Shown: positions 15,234 to 24,499 of the stretch, piece after piece | Numbering within the stretch: the first letter of the stretch is position 1 | Layout of the letters: each line of letters begins with the position of its first letter | Assembly (NCBI GenBank): GCA_900545605.1 | Contig: UQZL01000012.1 | Span: 1-47,744 of the forward strand | DNA from: an uncultured Collinsella sp. | GTDB taxonomy: Bacteria; Actinomycetota; Coriobacteriia; Coriobacteriales; Coriobacteriaceae | DNA length: 47,744 bases | Direction of reading: 5' to 3' | Notes under the pieces: model-generated | What the model saw: the letters and a program-made list of their open reading frames with translations, nothing else | Databases searched by the model: none | What the model was told of the DNA's origin: nothing | Position numbers and translations under genes: made by a program

Positions 15234-17900
15234 ATGACACCTCTCGCAAAACGTCTCCCGCGCGAGCTGCGCCGCAATATCGGCAAGTACCTGGGCATCT
15301 TTTTGCTTATGTGCGGAAGCATCGCCCTTACCTCGGGCTTTTTGCTCGCGGCGCATTCCATCGGTTGCCTTATCGACGACATGCGCGATGCGTACACGAT
15401 TGAGGACGGCCGCGTGACCACCTCCTTCGAGGCCACTAAAGACCAGCTCAAGGCCGCCGAGGACGCGGCCGACGACGTCGGCGGCGTCACGCTCTACAAG
15501 AATTTCTCCATCGACGCCATCATCAAAAAGACCGCCGGCGACGACGGCACCAAGCGCACGCTGCGCACCTATGCGCATCGCACCAAGGTCGATATCGCGT
15601 CCTACTGTGAGGGCAAGGAGCCCAAGGCGGATGACGAGGTGGCCATCGACCGTGTCTTCGCCACCAACAACGACCTCGCCGTGGGCGATAGGGTCGAGCT
15701 CGAGGGTCGCACCTACACCATCTGCGGCATCATGACCCAGCCCGATAGCCAGGCGCTGTTCCTCAACAATTCGGACTTTACGGTGAACACCATCACGTAC
15801 GGCGTGGCCGAGGTCACCGATGAAGGCTTTGCCGCGCTCGAGGATGCCGGCGGCGCACCCGCCTACACCTATTCCTTTACCTTTACCGATCGCGACCTCT
15901 CCACCGCGGATCGCATCGATGCGGAGCAGGATATGGTCGAGGCGCTGACCGATGCCGATGCGCGCGTGGATGACCTCATCGACGCCGATTCCAACCAGGG
16001 CATTGGCTATGCGCGCGACGACGTAGACGGCGACTCCATGATGTGGATGACGCTGCTCGACATCATCATCGTGATCATGGCGTTCGTCTTTGTGGTCCTT
16101 ACCGACGCCACCATCGAGGAGGAGAGTGCCATCATCGGCACGCTGCTCGCCAGCGGCTATCGCCGTCGCGAGATCGTCCTGCACTACCTCGCGCTTCCCG
16201 CCATCGTGGGCGTGCTCGCGGCGCTGTTGGGCACTGCGCTCGGCGTTGTGTTCTTTACCGAGCCCATGCGCAGCCTCTATTACGGTTCGTACAGTCTGCC
16301 GCCCTTCCAGGTGTACTGGAGCTGGGAGATCTTTGTGAAGTGCGCCGTGGTTCCCGCTGCCGCGCTCATCCTCATCACGTTGGTGGGTCTGCTTCGCAAG
16401 ATGGGCAAGACGCCGTTGCAGTTCCTTCGTCACGAGGCGAGCGGCAAATCGGGCACCAAGCGTGGCCTGCAGCTGCCGGAGCGCATGGGCTTTGTCTCGC
16501 GCTTCCGCCTGCGCATCTTCCTGCGCAACCTGGGCAACTTTGCCACGCTCTTCGTGGGTATCGCGTTTGCGTCGCTGCTACTGCTCTTTGGCCTGGCGAT
16601 TCTGCCCACGATGACGCACTATGCGGACAACCTCGAGACGAGCCTGGTCGCCGAGCACCAGTACACGCTCAAGGCCCCGCTGGAACTCGAGGGCACCGTC
16701 GAGGAGCGCGAGCAGTGGTCGGCGCTCGAGCGCTTGCAGTCGGTTGACGGCGCACTCCTCACCGCCGCCCGGGATGCCGATGACGAGCTTGACGACGCGG
16801 CCGATGCTGCGCAGGCGGCGGCCGATGCCGCGACCGCATCTCCGTCTGCCGAGAGCCTGGCCGCAGCGCAGGATGCGCTTGCCAAGGTCCAGGACAAGAA
16901 GGATGCGCTTTATGCGCGTCTCGATGACCTTGCCGATGCCCTCGGCTGCAACCGCGACGAGGCTATCGACCTGATCGACAAGGCCTCTAAGATCGACGCT
17001 GACAACGACGATATCCACCCGGTCAATACGACCGACAACGGCGCGGGCGCAATCGCGCAGGCCGAGAAATACGCCGTCTACCAGCTGCAATACGACCGCG
17101 GCGACGGAAATGGCGAGGAGACGATTTCCATCTACGGCATCTCGCCCGATTCGCGCTACTGGAAAGGGCTGGACGTCGGCGACGGACACGTCGTCTTTGG
17201 CGGCGGCTTGCTCGACAAGTTTGGCTGGAGCGAGGGTCAGAAGGTTAAGCTTCGTGACAAGTACGAGGGCAAGAAATATTCCCTTGAGTATGCGGGCAAG
17301 GATTGTGCCTGGGGCTCAAAGTCGGACATGAATATCTATATGAGCATCGATGACTTTAACGAGCTGTTCGACAACGACGCCGCCTACTTTAACGGCTATG
17401 TGAGTGACGAGAAGCTCGAGCTCGATGCACGCTACTTTACCGGCGATACCACGCCCGATGACATGCGTGCCGTGGGCGACCAGTTCATCGGCATGATGAG
17501 CAAAATGATCGGCATGATGGTCGGGCTCGCGGTGTTTATCTTCCTGCTGTTTATGTACCTGTTGACCAAGGCCGTGATCGACCACAGCGCCCGTTCGATC
17601 AGCTACATGAAAGTCTTTGGCTATCGCGATAGCGAGATCTCGCATCTGTACATCCGCTCGATCACGCTGTGCGTGGCGGCGTCGCTCGTGCTGAGCCTGC
17701 CGGTCATTATTGGCTCGCTCACGGCCATCTTCCGCTCCATGTTGCTTGCCTACAACGGCAATATCGAGATTTACGTGCCCGCTTGGTCCATGGCTGCATG
17801 CGTCGGCATTGGCTTTGCGACCTACCTGGTCGTGGCGCTGCTGCACACGCGTTCCATCAAACGCGTCAGCCTCGCCGAGGCGCTCAAGGTTCAGGAATAG
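15234..17900 (+). CDS. FtsX/MacB-like ABC permease with coiled-coil extracytoplasmic domain
   Basis: An 888-aa permease starting at MTPLAKRLPREL, after the stop of the ATPase gene. It has an N-terminal helix (about 18-45), an external MacB_PCD-like domain, a first FtsX unit (about 270-390), a linker, another helix (about 425-450), a second external domain with a charged Ala/Asp-rich coiled coil (about 500-580), and the C-terminal FtsX unit (about 755-885). The final residues TRSIKRVSLAEALKVQE are the conserved FtsX end. Two FtsX units in one chain suggest a single polypeptide forms the whole membrane part. The coiled coil may reach an outside partner. The substrate is unknown. Confidence 0.9.
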   Translation: MTPLAKRLPRELRRNIGKYLGIFLLMCGSIALTSGFLLAAHSIGCLIDDMRDAYTIEDGRVTTSFEATKDQLKAAEDAADDVGGVTLYKNFSIDAIIKKTAGDDGTKRTLRTYAHRTKVDIASYCEGKEPKADDEVAIDRVFATNNDLAVGDRVELEGRTYTICGIMTQPDSQALFLNNSDFTVNTITYGVAEVTDEGFAALEDAGGAPAYTYSFTFTDRDLSTADRIDAEQDMVEALTDADARVDDLIDADSNQGIGYARDDVDGDSMMWMTLLDIIIVIMAFVFVVLTDATIEEESAIIGTLLASGYRRREIVLHYLALPAIVGVLAALLGTALGVVFFTEPMRSLYYGSYSLPPFQVYWSWEIFVKCAVVPAAALILITLVGLLRKMGKTPLQFLRHEASGKSGTKRGLQLPERMGFVSRFRLRIFLRNLGNFATLFVGIAFASLLLLFGLAILPTMTHYADNLETSLVAEHQYTLKAPLELEGTVEEREQWSALERLQSVDGALLTAARDADDELDDAADAAQAAADAATASPSAESLAAAQDALAKVQDKKDALYARLDDLADALGCNRDEAIDLIDKASKIDADNDDIHPVNTTDNGAGAIAQAEKYAVYQLQYDRGDGNGEETISIYGISPDSRYWKGLDVGDGHVVFGGGLLDKFGWSEGQKVKLRDKYEGKKYSLEYAGKDCAWGSKSDMNIYMSIDDFNELFDNDAAYFNGYVSDEKLELDARYFTGDTTPDDMRAVGDQFIGMMSKMIGMMVGLAVFIFLLFMYLLTKAVIDHSARSISYMKVFGYRDSEISHLYIRSITLCVAASLVLSLPVIIGSLTAIFRSMLLAYNGNIEIYVPAWSMAACVGIGFATYLVVALLHTRSIKRVSLAEALKVQE

Positions 17901-17908
17901 GAGGGCTC

Positions 17909-18556
17909 ATGGCCAGATCGACAGAAGAGCTCAAGCAGCTTTCCGTCAAAGAGTTCACCGAGGCGGCGAAGATCTACGAGTCCGGCCATGCCGGGATCTA
18001 CGAGATGTGCAAGGACGACTATCCGCAGATGCTCGAGGAGCTCGCGCTCGAGCCGTTCGAGGACGTGCTCGACGTGGGGTGCGGAACCGGAGCAGTCCTG
18101 GAGCTGCTGCACGGGGAATACCCGGGCAAGCACCTGACGGGGCTCGACCTCACGCCCAAAATGATCGAGACGGCATGCGCCAAGCAGCTCGGGAACGTCC
18201 GCTTCGTCGTCGGGGACGCCGAAGCTCTGCCCTTCGAGCCGCAAAGCTTCGACGTTGTGCTCTGCTCCAACAGTTTCCATCACTATCCGCACCCCGAGAG
18301 GTTCTTCGCCGAGGCGGCCCGAGTCCTGCGCCCCGGCGGGCGCCTGATTCTCCGCGACTACACGTCGAGCGACTTCGTGGTATGGCTCATGAACACCTTT
18401 GAGCTGCCGTTGGCGCGCCTCGCAGGTCACGGCGATGTCCGGATCTGCAAGGTGTCCGAGCTTTGCGCACTCGCCGAGAGGGCCGGATTCCTCCTGCTCA
18501 AGCTCGAGGCGCAGAAAGGCTTCCGCGCCCACCTGGTTGCGCGCAAGCCCATCTAG
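17909..18556 (+). CDS. Class I SAM-dependent methyltransferase (UbiE/Methyltransf_11 type)
   Basis: A 215-aa enzyme. Motif I is LDVGCGTG (54-61), motif II region LTGLDLTPKMIE, motif III FVVGDAEALPF and a post-motif VLRPGGRLILRDYT. The start at MARSTEEL follows GGAGG with good spacing, 8 nt after the FtsX permease, so it is probably the third gene of that operon. Its substrate cannot be read from sequence. Co-transcription with an exporter suggests it may modify an exported small molecule or lipid, which is inference. The 240 nt of open frame upstream overlaps the permease gene and is not used. Confidence 0.88.
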   Translation: MARSTEELKQLSVKEFTEAAKIYESGHAGIYEMCKDDYPQMLEELALEPFEDVLDVGCGTGAVLELLHGEYPGKHLTGLDLTPKMIETACAKQLGNVRFVVGDAEALPFEPQSFDVVLCSNSFHHYPHPERFFAEAARVLRPGGRLILRDYTSSDFVVWLMNTFELPLARLAGHGDVRICKVSELCALAERAGFLLLKLEAQKGFRAHLVARKPI

Positions 18557-18693
18557 GCCGACCACACATCACACGCATTTTGGGACGGGGGATTTTGTCC
18601 CACGCGACGCCTTTCCTGCCAGATGCCGATGACGTGCTGCATGCCCAGGCTCACACAGGCGATGGTGACCCAGCAGCAGACGCCCAGCAAGAG
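18553..18693 (-). pseudogene. C-terminal remnant of a membrane protein
   Basis: The minus strand reads about 46 codons: a hydrophobic, Cys-rich helix (VCCWVTIACVSLGM), then HVIGIWQERRR and a stop. Going upstream the frame meets TGA in the 29-bp palindrome at 18694-18722, so the rest of the gene is gone. It has no start codon or ribosome site. A chance open frame cannot be excluded. Confidence 0.28.
18581..18602. repeat. Small GTCCCA palindrome
   Basis: TGGGAC and GTCCCA arms surround a 10-nt spacer. The GTCCC arm relates it to the palindromes elsewhere in the window, for example 47674-47696. Confidence 0.5.
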
Positions 18694-18722
18694 TGGTCAT
18701 TTAAGACTGTCCCCAACGACTA
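18694..18722 (+). repeat. 29-bp GTCCC-core palindrome, single copy
   Basis: TGGTCATT, core TAAGACTGTCCCC, AACGACTA. It has the same length and layout as the units at 14176-14417 and 27132-27160, with two arm mismatches. It sits in the gap between the methyltransferase and the DUF362 gene. Confidence 0.8.
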
Positions 18723-18815
18723 GGTACTTCCGTTTCTGTGCTTGACTTCGACCCTACTCCAACGGGTACCATCCTCTTATGTCTGTAACGCCATATAGAC
18801 CGAGGGGATAGATCT

Positions 18816-20021
18816 ATGACCGCAACTGCACCCGCAGCACCCGCTAAGGTGTACTTCACCAACCTGCGCACGCATGCTCGCGAGAGCCAGCTCGACAAGC
18901 TCAAGCGCCTCATCCGTCGCGCCGGTATCGAGCAGATCGACTTTGAGAACAAGTTCGTCGCCATCAAGATTCACTTTGGCGAGCTGGGCAATCTGAGCTT
19001 TTTGCGCCCCAACTACGCCCGCGCCGTCGCGGACGTCGTAAAAGAGCTGGGCGGCAAGCCCTTCCTCACCGACTGCAACACGCTCTACGTCGGTAGCCGC
19101 AAAAACGCGCTCGAGCACATCGACACCGCTTACCAGAACGGCTTTACCCCGTACGCTACGGGTTGCCAGATTATCATCGCCGACGGCCTCAAGGGCACCG
19201 ACGAGGCGCTCGTTCCGGTCGAGGGCGGCGAGTACGTGCACGAGGCCAAGATCGGCCAGGCACTCATGGATGCCGATATCGTGATCAGCCTCACCCACTT
19301 TAAGGGTCATGAACAGGCCGGTTTTGGCGGCGCTATGAAGAACCTGGGCATGGGAGGCGGCAGCCGTGCCGGCAAGATGGAGCAGCATGCCGCCGGCAAG
19401 CCGAACGTCGCGACCGAGCACTGCGTTGGCTGCCACGCCTGCGAGAAGATCTGCGCGCACAACGCCGTTTCGTTTGACGACACCCGCGAGCGCGAGCTTG
19501 CCAACGGTAGTACTCGCACGGTACACGTGGCCGCCATCGACCACGATCGTTGCGTGGGGTGTGGGCGCTGTATTGCGGCGTGCAACCAGGACTGCATCAA
19601 GCCCGGCTATGACGCCGCGGCCGACGTGCTCAACTGCAAGATCGCCGAGTACACCAAGGCCGTCGTCGACGGCCGCCCGAGCTTCCATATCTCGCTTGCC
19701 ATGGATATCAGCCCCAACTGCGATTGCCATCCCGAAAACGACACGCCTATCGTCAACGATATCGGCATGTTCGCGAGCTTCGACCCGGTCGCCATCGACC
19801 AGGCCTGCGCCGATGCCGTCATGGCGTCCGAGCCGCTGCCCAACACCGAGCTCACCGATAGCGCGGCCAAGATGGAGCATAACCACGAGCATCTGGAGGG
19901 CGAGCAGGCGCACGATCCCTTCTGCATTACGCATCCCGACACCGACTGGCGCGTGTGCATCGCGCATGCCGAGAAGATCGGCTTGGGCACGAGCGAGTAC
20001 GAGCTCATCGAGGTCAAGTAG
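18816..20021 (+). CDS. DUF362 domain protein with two [4Fe-4S] clusters
   Basis: A 401-aa protein. The N-terminal DUF362 core shows KIHFGELGNLSFLRP, LTDCNTLY, LTHFKGHEQAGFGGAMKNLGMG and a C-terminal SFDPVAIDQAC. A ferredoxin insert holds CVGCHACEKIC (from C203) and CVGCGRCIAACNQDC. Families of this kind are common in anaerobes and are thought to be redox or maturation proteins; the reaction is not established. It is a single gene with its own upstream region and a strong terminator at 20069-20107. The start follows GAGGGGATAGATCT with acceptable spacing. Confidence 0.9.
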   Translation: MTATAPAAPAKVYFTNLRTHARESQLDKLKRLIRRAGIEQIDFENKFVAIKIHFGELGNLSFLRPNYARAVADVVKELGGKPFLTDCNTLYVGSRKNALEHIDTAYQNGFTPYATGCQIIIADGLKGTDEALVPVEGGEYVHEAKIGQALMDADIVISLTHFKGHEQAGFGGAMKNLGMGGGSRAGKMEQHAAGKPNVATEHCVGCHACEKICAHNAVSFDDTRERELANGSTRTVHVAAIDHDRCVGCGRCIAACNQDCIKPGYDAAADVLNCKIAEYTKAVVDGRPSFHISLAMDISPNCDCHPENDTPIVNDIGMFASFDPVAIDQACADAVMASEPLPNTELTDSAAKMEHNHEHLEGEQAHDPFCITHPDTDWRVCIAHAEKIGLGTSEYELIEVK

Positions 20022-20068
20022 CGCCTATCTATTGGACAAAATAAGCGCCTTTGTAGCGTAAGTTGAGC

Positions 20069-20107
20069 AAAAGCCGCCCACGAGCACAACGCTCGCGGGC
20101 GGCTTTT
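20069..20107. terminator. Bidirectional Rho-independent terminator
   Basis: AAAAGCCGCCC...CGAGC pairs with GCTCG...GGGCGGCTTTT around an ACAAC loop, with one internal mismatch. A- and T-runs on both sides let it serve the DUF362 gene and the convergent hydrolase gene. Confidence 0.88.
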
Positions 20108-20185
20108 CGGAAGTGCGGTGAAAAAACGAATACCGCCGACCGCAAACCGATTTTTGGCAACAAAACCCCAGACGTTGCTTTTTGC

Positions 20186-21151
20186 CTAAAAATTCTTGTC
20201 GAGGAAGTCATCGACCGTATTCCAGTAGAGTTTGGGGTCAACTTGCGCACTCTTGGCGTGGGTGGCGCCATGGATAGTGAGCTTTTGCTTGACCTTGCTG
20301 GCGCACGCGTCGTAGTTTTGGTCGAGCATGCTGTACGGCACAAAGGTGTCCTGGTCGCCGTGGATAAACAGCATGGGAACTGTCGCGTGTTTGAGTTGCT
20401 CCACACTGCTTGCCTTATGAAAGTCGTAGCCTGCGCGCACGTTGCACACTAAGTTTGCTACATCGAGCAAGGGAAAGCTGGGCAGGCTGAACACGTCCTT
20501 GAGCTGCAGAGAAAACTCGTCCCAAACACTCGTATAACCGCAGTCCTCGATAATGCATTTCACGTTTGCGGGCAGAGACTCCCCCGCGACGTTCATGGCG
20601 GTTGCCGCACCCATCGACTCGCCAAAGACCAGGATGCGCGCCTCGGGGTCAGCCTGAACGATTTGCTCGATCCATGCGACGATGTCGAGGCGCTCGGGCC
20701 AGCCCATGCCGATATAGTCGCCGCCGGAGCGCTCGTGGGCGCGGGCGGCGGGTGCGAGTACGTTCATACCGCGGTCGTGGAATCGCTTGACGTATCGGGC
20801 CATACCGATGGGCTCGTTGGTATATCCATGCAGGCAGACGGCGTAGTCGTGCGTGCTCTCCGACGCAGCAAAATACCAGGCGGCAAGCTCGGTCCCGTCA
20901 TCTGCGGTGAGGCTGCTGCTCTCGCGATTCTCTTTAAACCACGCCCGCGCCTCGGTTTCCTCGGCATCCGGCTGCTCACCTTCTTTGTCGTTCTTGCTAT
21001 CCTGCATCATCTTCATGGTGTATGGCGCGCGGGGATTCAGCGCGAAGTCAAACAGAAAGTTGCCGGCAAATCCGAGCAGCGCAACGACAGCCACCAGCGC
21101 AACGACGCCGGCTATCTTGAGCTTTCGATGGGAACGTGCGTTTTGAGACAT
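20186..21151 (-). CDS. Membrane-anchored alpha/beta hydrolase
   Basis: A 321-aa serine hydrolase of the YqkD/BAAT-like type. An N-terminal uncleaved signal anchor (about 11-35) places the enzyme outside the membrane. The catalytic triad is visible: nucleophile S179 in GESMG, acid D268 in HGDQD and H298 in GATH. The oxyanion region is LHGYTNEPIGM. It is likely an esterase or peptidase with an unknown substrate. The start is preceded by AGGAAAG. It is a single gene, convergent with the DUF362 gene. Confidence 0.88.
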   Translation of the reverse strand: MSQNARSHRKLKIAGVVALVAVVALLGFAGNFLFDFALNPRAPYTMKMMQDSKNDKEGEQPDAEETEARAWFKENRESSSLTADDGTELAAWYFAASESTHDYAVCLHGYTNEPIGMARYVKRFHDRGMNVLAPAARAHERSGGDYIGMGWPERLDIVAWIEQIVQADPEARILVFGESMGAATAMNVAGESLPANVKCIIEDCGYTSVWDEFSLQLKDVFSLPSFPLLDVANLVCNVRAGYDFHKASSVEQLKHATVPMLFIHGDQDTFVPYSMLDQNYDACASKVKQKLTIHGATHAKSAQVDPKLYWNTVDDFLDKNF

Positions 21152-21337
21152 AAGAAGCTTTCCTATAAGATGTTAATACATCAACATTTAATGCAAGCGC
21201 ATTATGGACGTTCGCCGTTGATGCGTCAACAGGCAAAGAATGGGTAAACAAGGGGTCACGTATGGTGCAAACTTCGCACGTACCCAGACGCTTTGATATA
21301 GTGTTGAGAACTCTTTACGTTGGAGGATGTAACCGGC

Positions 21338-22021
21338 ATGTCCGATTCGAGCGACAGTTCTAAGCCGCGACCCAAGACCGCGGCCGTTCCACACTACACG
21401 GTGGGCGAGGAGATCATGAACTCCGTCACCCATGGTGTCGGCTGCCTGCTGGGTATCGCGGGCCTGGTGCTCCTGATCGTATTCGCTGCCCTGCGCGGCG
21501 GAGGCCCGGCGCATATGGCCGCGGCAATCGTCTACGGCGCCAGCATTATCCTCGAATACCTAGCCTCCACGCTCTACCACGCGATTCAGCCCGCGCGCGC
21601 CAAGCGCGTGTTTCGCATCATCGACCACAGCTGCATCTATCTGCTCATTGCCGGCAGCTATACGCCGTTTTGCCTCATCACGCTCGCAAACGACGGCGGC
21701 GCTGTGCTGTTCTTTGCCGTATGGGCCATCGCCATCATCGGCATTGCCCTCGAGTGCCTCCTGCGCGAGCGCCAGCCGCATTGGGTAAGCGGCGTGGTCT
21801 ATCTGCTGATGGGCTGGCTCGTTGTCTTTAAGCTGCCCGAACTTGTGTCGCTGCTCAACCCCGTGGCACTTGCCCTGCTCGCCGTCGGCGGCGTGTGCTA
21901 CACCGCGGGCGTGCCGTTCTATATCGCCAAAAACGTGCGCTATCTGCACAGCGTGTTTCACCTGTGGGTGCTCGCCGGCAGCATCTTCCAGTTCATGGCG
22001 GTGATCCTCTTCGTAATCTAG
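21338..22021 (+). CDS. Hemolysin III / PAQR-family membrane protein
   Basis: A 227-aa protein with seven predicted helices. Family motifs are present: EEIMNSVTHGVG at the first helix, STLYHAIQPARAKRVFRIIDHSCIYLLIAGSY in the middle (His and Asp expected to bind zinc) and HSVFHLWVLAGS near the end. PAQR proteins are proposed hydrolases or homeostasis factors of membrane lipids; hemolysis is not shown for most. ATG 21338 is used; a TTG six codons upstream is in frame but contains the GGAGG ribosome site. Confidence 0.9.
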   Translation: MSDSSDSSKPRPKTAAVPHYTVGEEIMNSVTHGVGCLLGIAGLVLLIVFAALRGGGPAHMAAAIVYGASIILEYLASTLYHAIQPARAKRVFRIIDHSCIYLLIAGSYTPFCLITLANDGGAVLFFAVWAIAIIGIALECLLRERQPHWVSGVVYLLMGWLVVFKLPELVSLLNPVALALLAVGGVCYTAGVPFYIAKNVRYLHSVFHLWVLAGSIFQFMAVILFVI

Positions 22022-22131
22022 CGACCATGCCTGCGCGCCCGCGTTCTCGTTTGGGCGCCGGTGCAATTGCCGTATCCGCCATCAACGTTTTAACCTGACG
22101 TCCCGAATCTTGGAGGTTCGAGAAACTCCCG

Positions 22132-23505
22132 ATGGACATAACCATCTCCCTTATCACCACCCTCGTTTTGACCCTCATCAACGGCTACTTCTCTATGTCC
22201 GAGATGGCGCTCACCACGGCCAAGCGCGCCGTGTTGGAGCACGAGGCCGAGGAAGGCGACAAGTGCGCCGAGCGTGCCATTAAGCTGGCTGCCGACTCCG
22301 ACCAGCTGCTCGCCACCATCCAGGTTGCCATTACGCTCGTGGGCTTCGCCTCGTCCGCCGTCGCCTCGACGAGTCTGTCCGACCCGCTCGCCACGTGGCT
22401 CATGAGCTTTGGCATCGCGCCGCTCTCCGCCATCGCGCGCGGCCTGGCGCCGGTCATCATCACCGTCGCGGTCGCCTTCGTGTCCATCGTGATCGGCGAG
22501 CTCGTCCCCAAGCGCATCGGCCTGGCCAATGCCGAGGGCGTGTCCAAGCAGGTCGTGGGACCGTTGTCGTTTTTCCAAAAGATCGCCCGTCCGCTCGTGT
22601 GGCTGACCGGCGCCTGCTCCGATGGCCTGGCCCGCATCCTGCGCATCAAGAGCGCCGACGACCGCCAGAACGTCTCGGAGGAAGAGATCAAGTACATGGT
22701 CTCGGAGCAGGACGACCTGCTCGACGAGGAAAAGCGCATGATCCACGAGATCTTCGACCTAGGCGACACCGTTGCCCGCGAGGTCATGGTGCCGCGCGTG
22801 GACACCACCATGTGCGAGGACGACGAGACGGTCGCTAGCGTGCTATCCACCATGCGCCAGACCGGCTTTAGCCGCATCCCCGTCTATCACGAGGACCCCG
22901 ACAACGTCGCGGGCATCGCACACATCAAGGACCTGATCCAGCCCGCGCTCGACGGCAAGGGCGACCAGTCCATCGCCAACTATTTGCGCGACGCCACCTT
23001 TGTACCCGATACCAAGGACATCCTGCCGCTGCTGTCCGAGATGCAGACCTCTCACGACCAGATCGTAGTGGTCGTGGACGAGTACGGTGGCACGGCCGGC
23101 ATTATCACCATCGAGGACATCGTCGAGGAGATCGTCGGCGAGATCGAGGACGAGTTCGACCCCGACAACAAGTATCTCACGCGCCTTTCGCGCCGCGAGT
23201 GGCTCGTTGATGGGCGTTTTTCGTGCGATGACGCGATTGAGCTTGGTTGGCCGCTCGAGGAAAGCGATGATTATGAGACCATCGCCGGCTGGATTTTGGA
23301 GCTTTGCGACTCGGTGCCCGACATCGGAGAGGTGTTTGAGGTCGCGGGGTACAAGTTTAAAGTGCAGTCGATGCGTGGCCAGCGCATCTCGCTCATCCGC
23401 GTGATCGCTCCGGCCGAAACCGATAAGAAGGATTCCGAGTCTTCGGCAGAGAAGCCGGCGGCGTCGGGTGCGGGCTCTGTGGATCCGCACGATGGCGACG
23501 AGTAG
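22132..23505 (+). CDS. CNNM/CorC (HlyC) family protein with CBS pair
   Basis: A 457-aa membrane protein: CNNM transmembrane domain (about 1-190; NGYFSMSEMALTTAKRAVLE at the N terminus), a CBS pair (about 215-335; EVMVPRVDTTM, GFSRIPVYHED, VVVDEYGGTAGIITIEDIVEEIVGEIEDE) and a CorC_HlyC domain (about 355-430). Members are linked to Mg2+/Co2+ efflux or homeostasis. GGAGG lies about 15 nt before the ATG, longer than usual, but no other start fits the N terminus. With the transporter pair at 27452-30567 the window holds two probable Mg2+-related loci. A 24-nt gap leads to the next gene, so they may be co-transcribed. Confidence 0.93.
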   Translation: MDITISLITTLVLTLINGYFSMSEMALTTAKRAVLEHEAEEGDKCAERAIKLAADSDQLLATIQVAITLVGFASSAVASTSLSDPLATWLMSFGIAPLSAIARGLAPVIITVAVAFVSIVIGELVPKRIGLANAEGVSKQVVGPLSFFQKIARPLVWLTGACSDGLARILRIKSADDRQNVSEEEIKYMVSEQDDLLDEEKRMIHEIFDLGDTVAREVMVPRVDTTMCEDDETVASVLSTMRQTGFSRIPVYHEDPDNVAGIAHIKDLIQPALDGKGDQSIANYLRDATFVPDTKDILPLLSEMQTSHDQIVVVVDEYGGTAGIITIEDIVEEIVGEIEDEFDPDNKYLTRLSRREWLVDGRFSCDDAIELGWPLEESDDYETIAGWILELCDSVPDIGEVFEVAGYKFKVQSMRGQRISLIRVIAPAETDKKDSESSAEKPAASGAGSVDPHDGDE

Positions 23506-23529
23506 GACAAGGAAGAGTAGGGGAGAGTT

Positions 23530-24363
23530 ATGGCAGGCCTGTTCAACATCCTTAAGGTCACCGTCAGCGAGGACAAGATCTGCGCGCATGTGCTGGTGAA
23601 CCCCGGCATGCCGCTCATGACCTCGGAGGATATCGAGGCCACGGCGCGCGTGTATTACCTGGTGCCGGCGATTGCCAAGCACCTGTGCCTGGGTGATTCC
23701 GGTCGCGAGTTCCAGGACTGCATGGGCCAGACCGAGCTTTGCCATCTGCTTGAGCATGTGACGGTTGAGCTCATGAACGAGACCGGGCTTGCCGGTAGCA
23801 TCTCGTGCGGCCGCACGCGCGTAAGCGAGCACGACGAGCGCGTCTTTGAGGTTGAGCTTTCGTGCCCCGACGACGCGCTGGCCATCGGCGCGCTGTCGTC
23901 GGCCACCTTTATGATGGACTGGGCGTACCTGCACGCCGACCAGCCTGCCCCCGACGTGGAAGGAACGGTCGCGGGCCTGCGCAACCTGGTGCTGGGTATG
24001 CGCGCCGAGGCCGAGGGCAAGGATCCTCACGAGGCCGTCGCCGCTGCGAACGGCGAAGATGCTGCCGAGGACGAGGGCGCTGACGAGGGCGATGTGCCGG
24101 TCGACGCCGAGCTCGTTGCCGATGCGACCGCCGAGCCCGTTCCCGCCGAGCCCCAGGGCGTCCCCAACTTTGACGACGAGCCCCAGGTGGCGATTGATAC
24201 CGAGGGCGCGGTTGCCGAGAACCACGAGGCCTCCGCTGCCGTCTTTGGCGGTGCTGCGACGGTTCCGGCAGGACCTGCGCATGAGGGCGGCCTGCCGCTC
24301 GTGGACGGCGCCGGCGAGGACCCGGGTGCCACGGTGGCCATGCCGGCTATGCCCCAGGAGTAG
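23530..24363 (+). CDS. Stand-alone CphA N-terminal-like domain protein with acidic tail
   Basis: 277 aa, no product name recognised. Residues about 55-130 match the pattern of the N-terminal domain of cyanophycin synthetase: ELCHLLEHVTVELMNETG (69-86) against the family's GHVxEHVALELQxLAG, then GRTR (94-97) against G(K/R)TR, then a beta strand FEVELSCPDD. No ATP-grasp or Mur ligase domain follows. Residues about 150-277 are acidic, Ala/Pro/Glu-rich and probably disordered. In full-length CphA this region helps hold the substrate chain. The function here is unknown; peptide or polymer binding is one guess. It is preceded by GGGAGAG and lies between the CorC-type gene and an envelope-type pair. 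Confidence 0.7.
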   Translation: MAGLFNILKVTVSEDKICAHVLVNPGMPLMTSEDIEATARVYYLVPAIAKHLCLGDSGREFQDCMGQTELCHLLEHVTVELMNETGLAGSISCGRTRVSEHDERVFEVELSCPDDALAIGALSSATFMMDWAYLHADQPAPDVEGTVAGLRNLVLGMRAEAEGKDPHEAVAAANGEDAAEDEGADEGDVPVDAELVADATAEPVPAEPQGVPNFDDEPQVAIDTEGAVAENHEASAAVFGGAATVPAGPAHEGGLPLVDGAGEDPGATVAMPAMPQE

Positions 24364-24442
24364 GCCTACGCGTTTATCACCATCACGTACCTGCGCCTTT
24401 GCCGTACGCAGATGAGCGGAGCGGCAAGTGATGCGCTGCGGG

Positions 24443-24448
24443 TATAAT
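24443..24448 (+). promoter_or_regulatory. Promoter -10 box (TATAAT)
   Basis: A perfect TATAAT lies about 50 nt upstream of the YtxH gene start. There is no convincing -35. It would transcribe the YtxH and PRC-barrel genes. Confidence 0.45.
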
Positions 24449-24499
24449 GGACAGCATTCAAACGGTGGGCACCGACGTGCCCGCAGGAGAGGAATGATC

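Noticed and set aside
15084..16433. 449-codon minus-strand ORF opposite the FtsX permease
   Set aside because: His/Gly/Val/Asp-rich antisense frame with no motif; the plus strand carries a complete permease.
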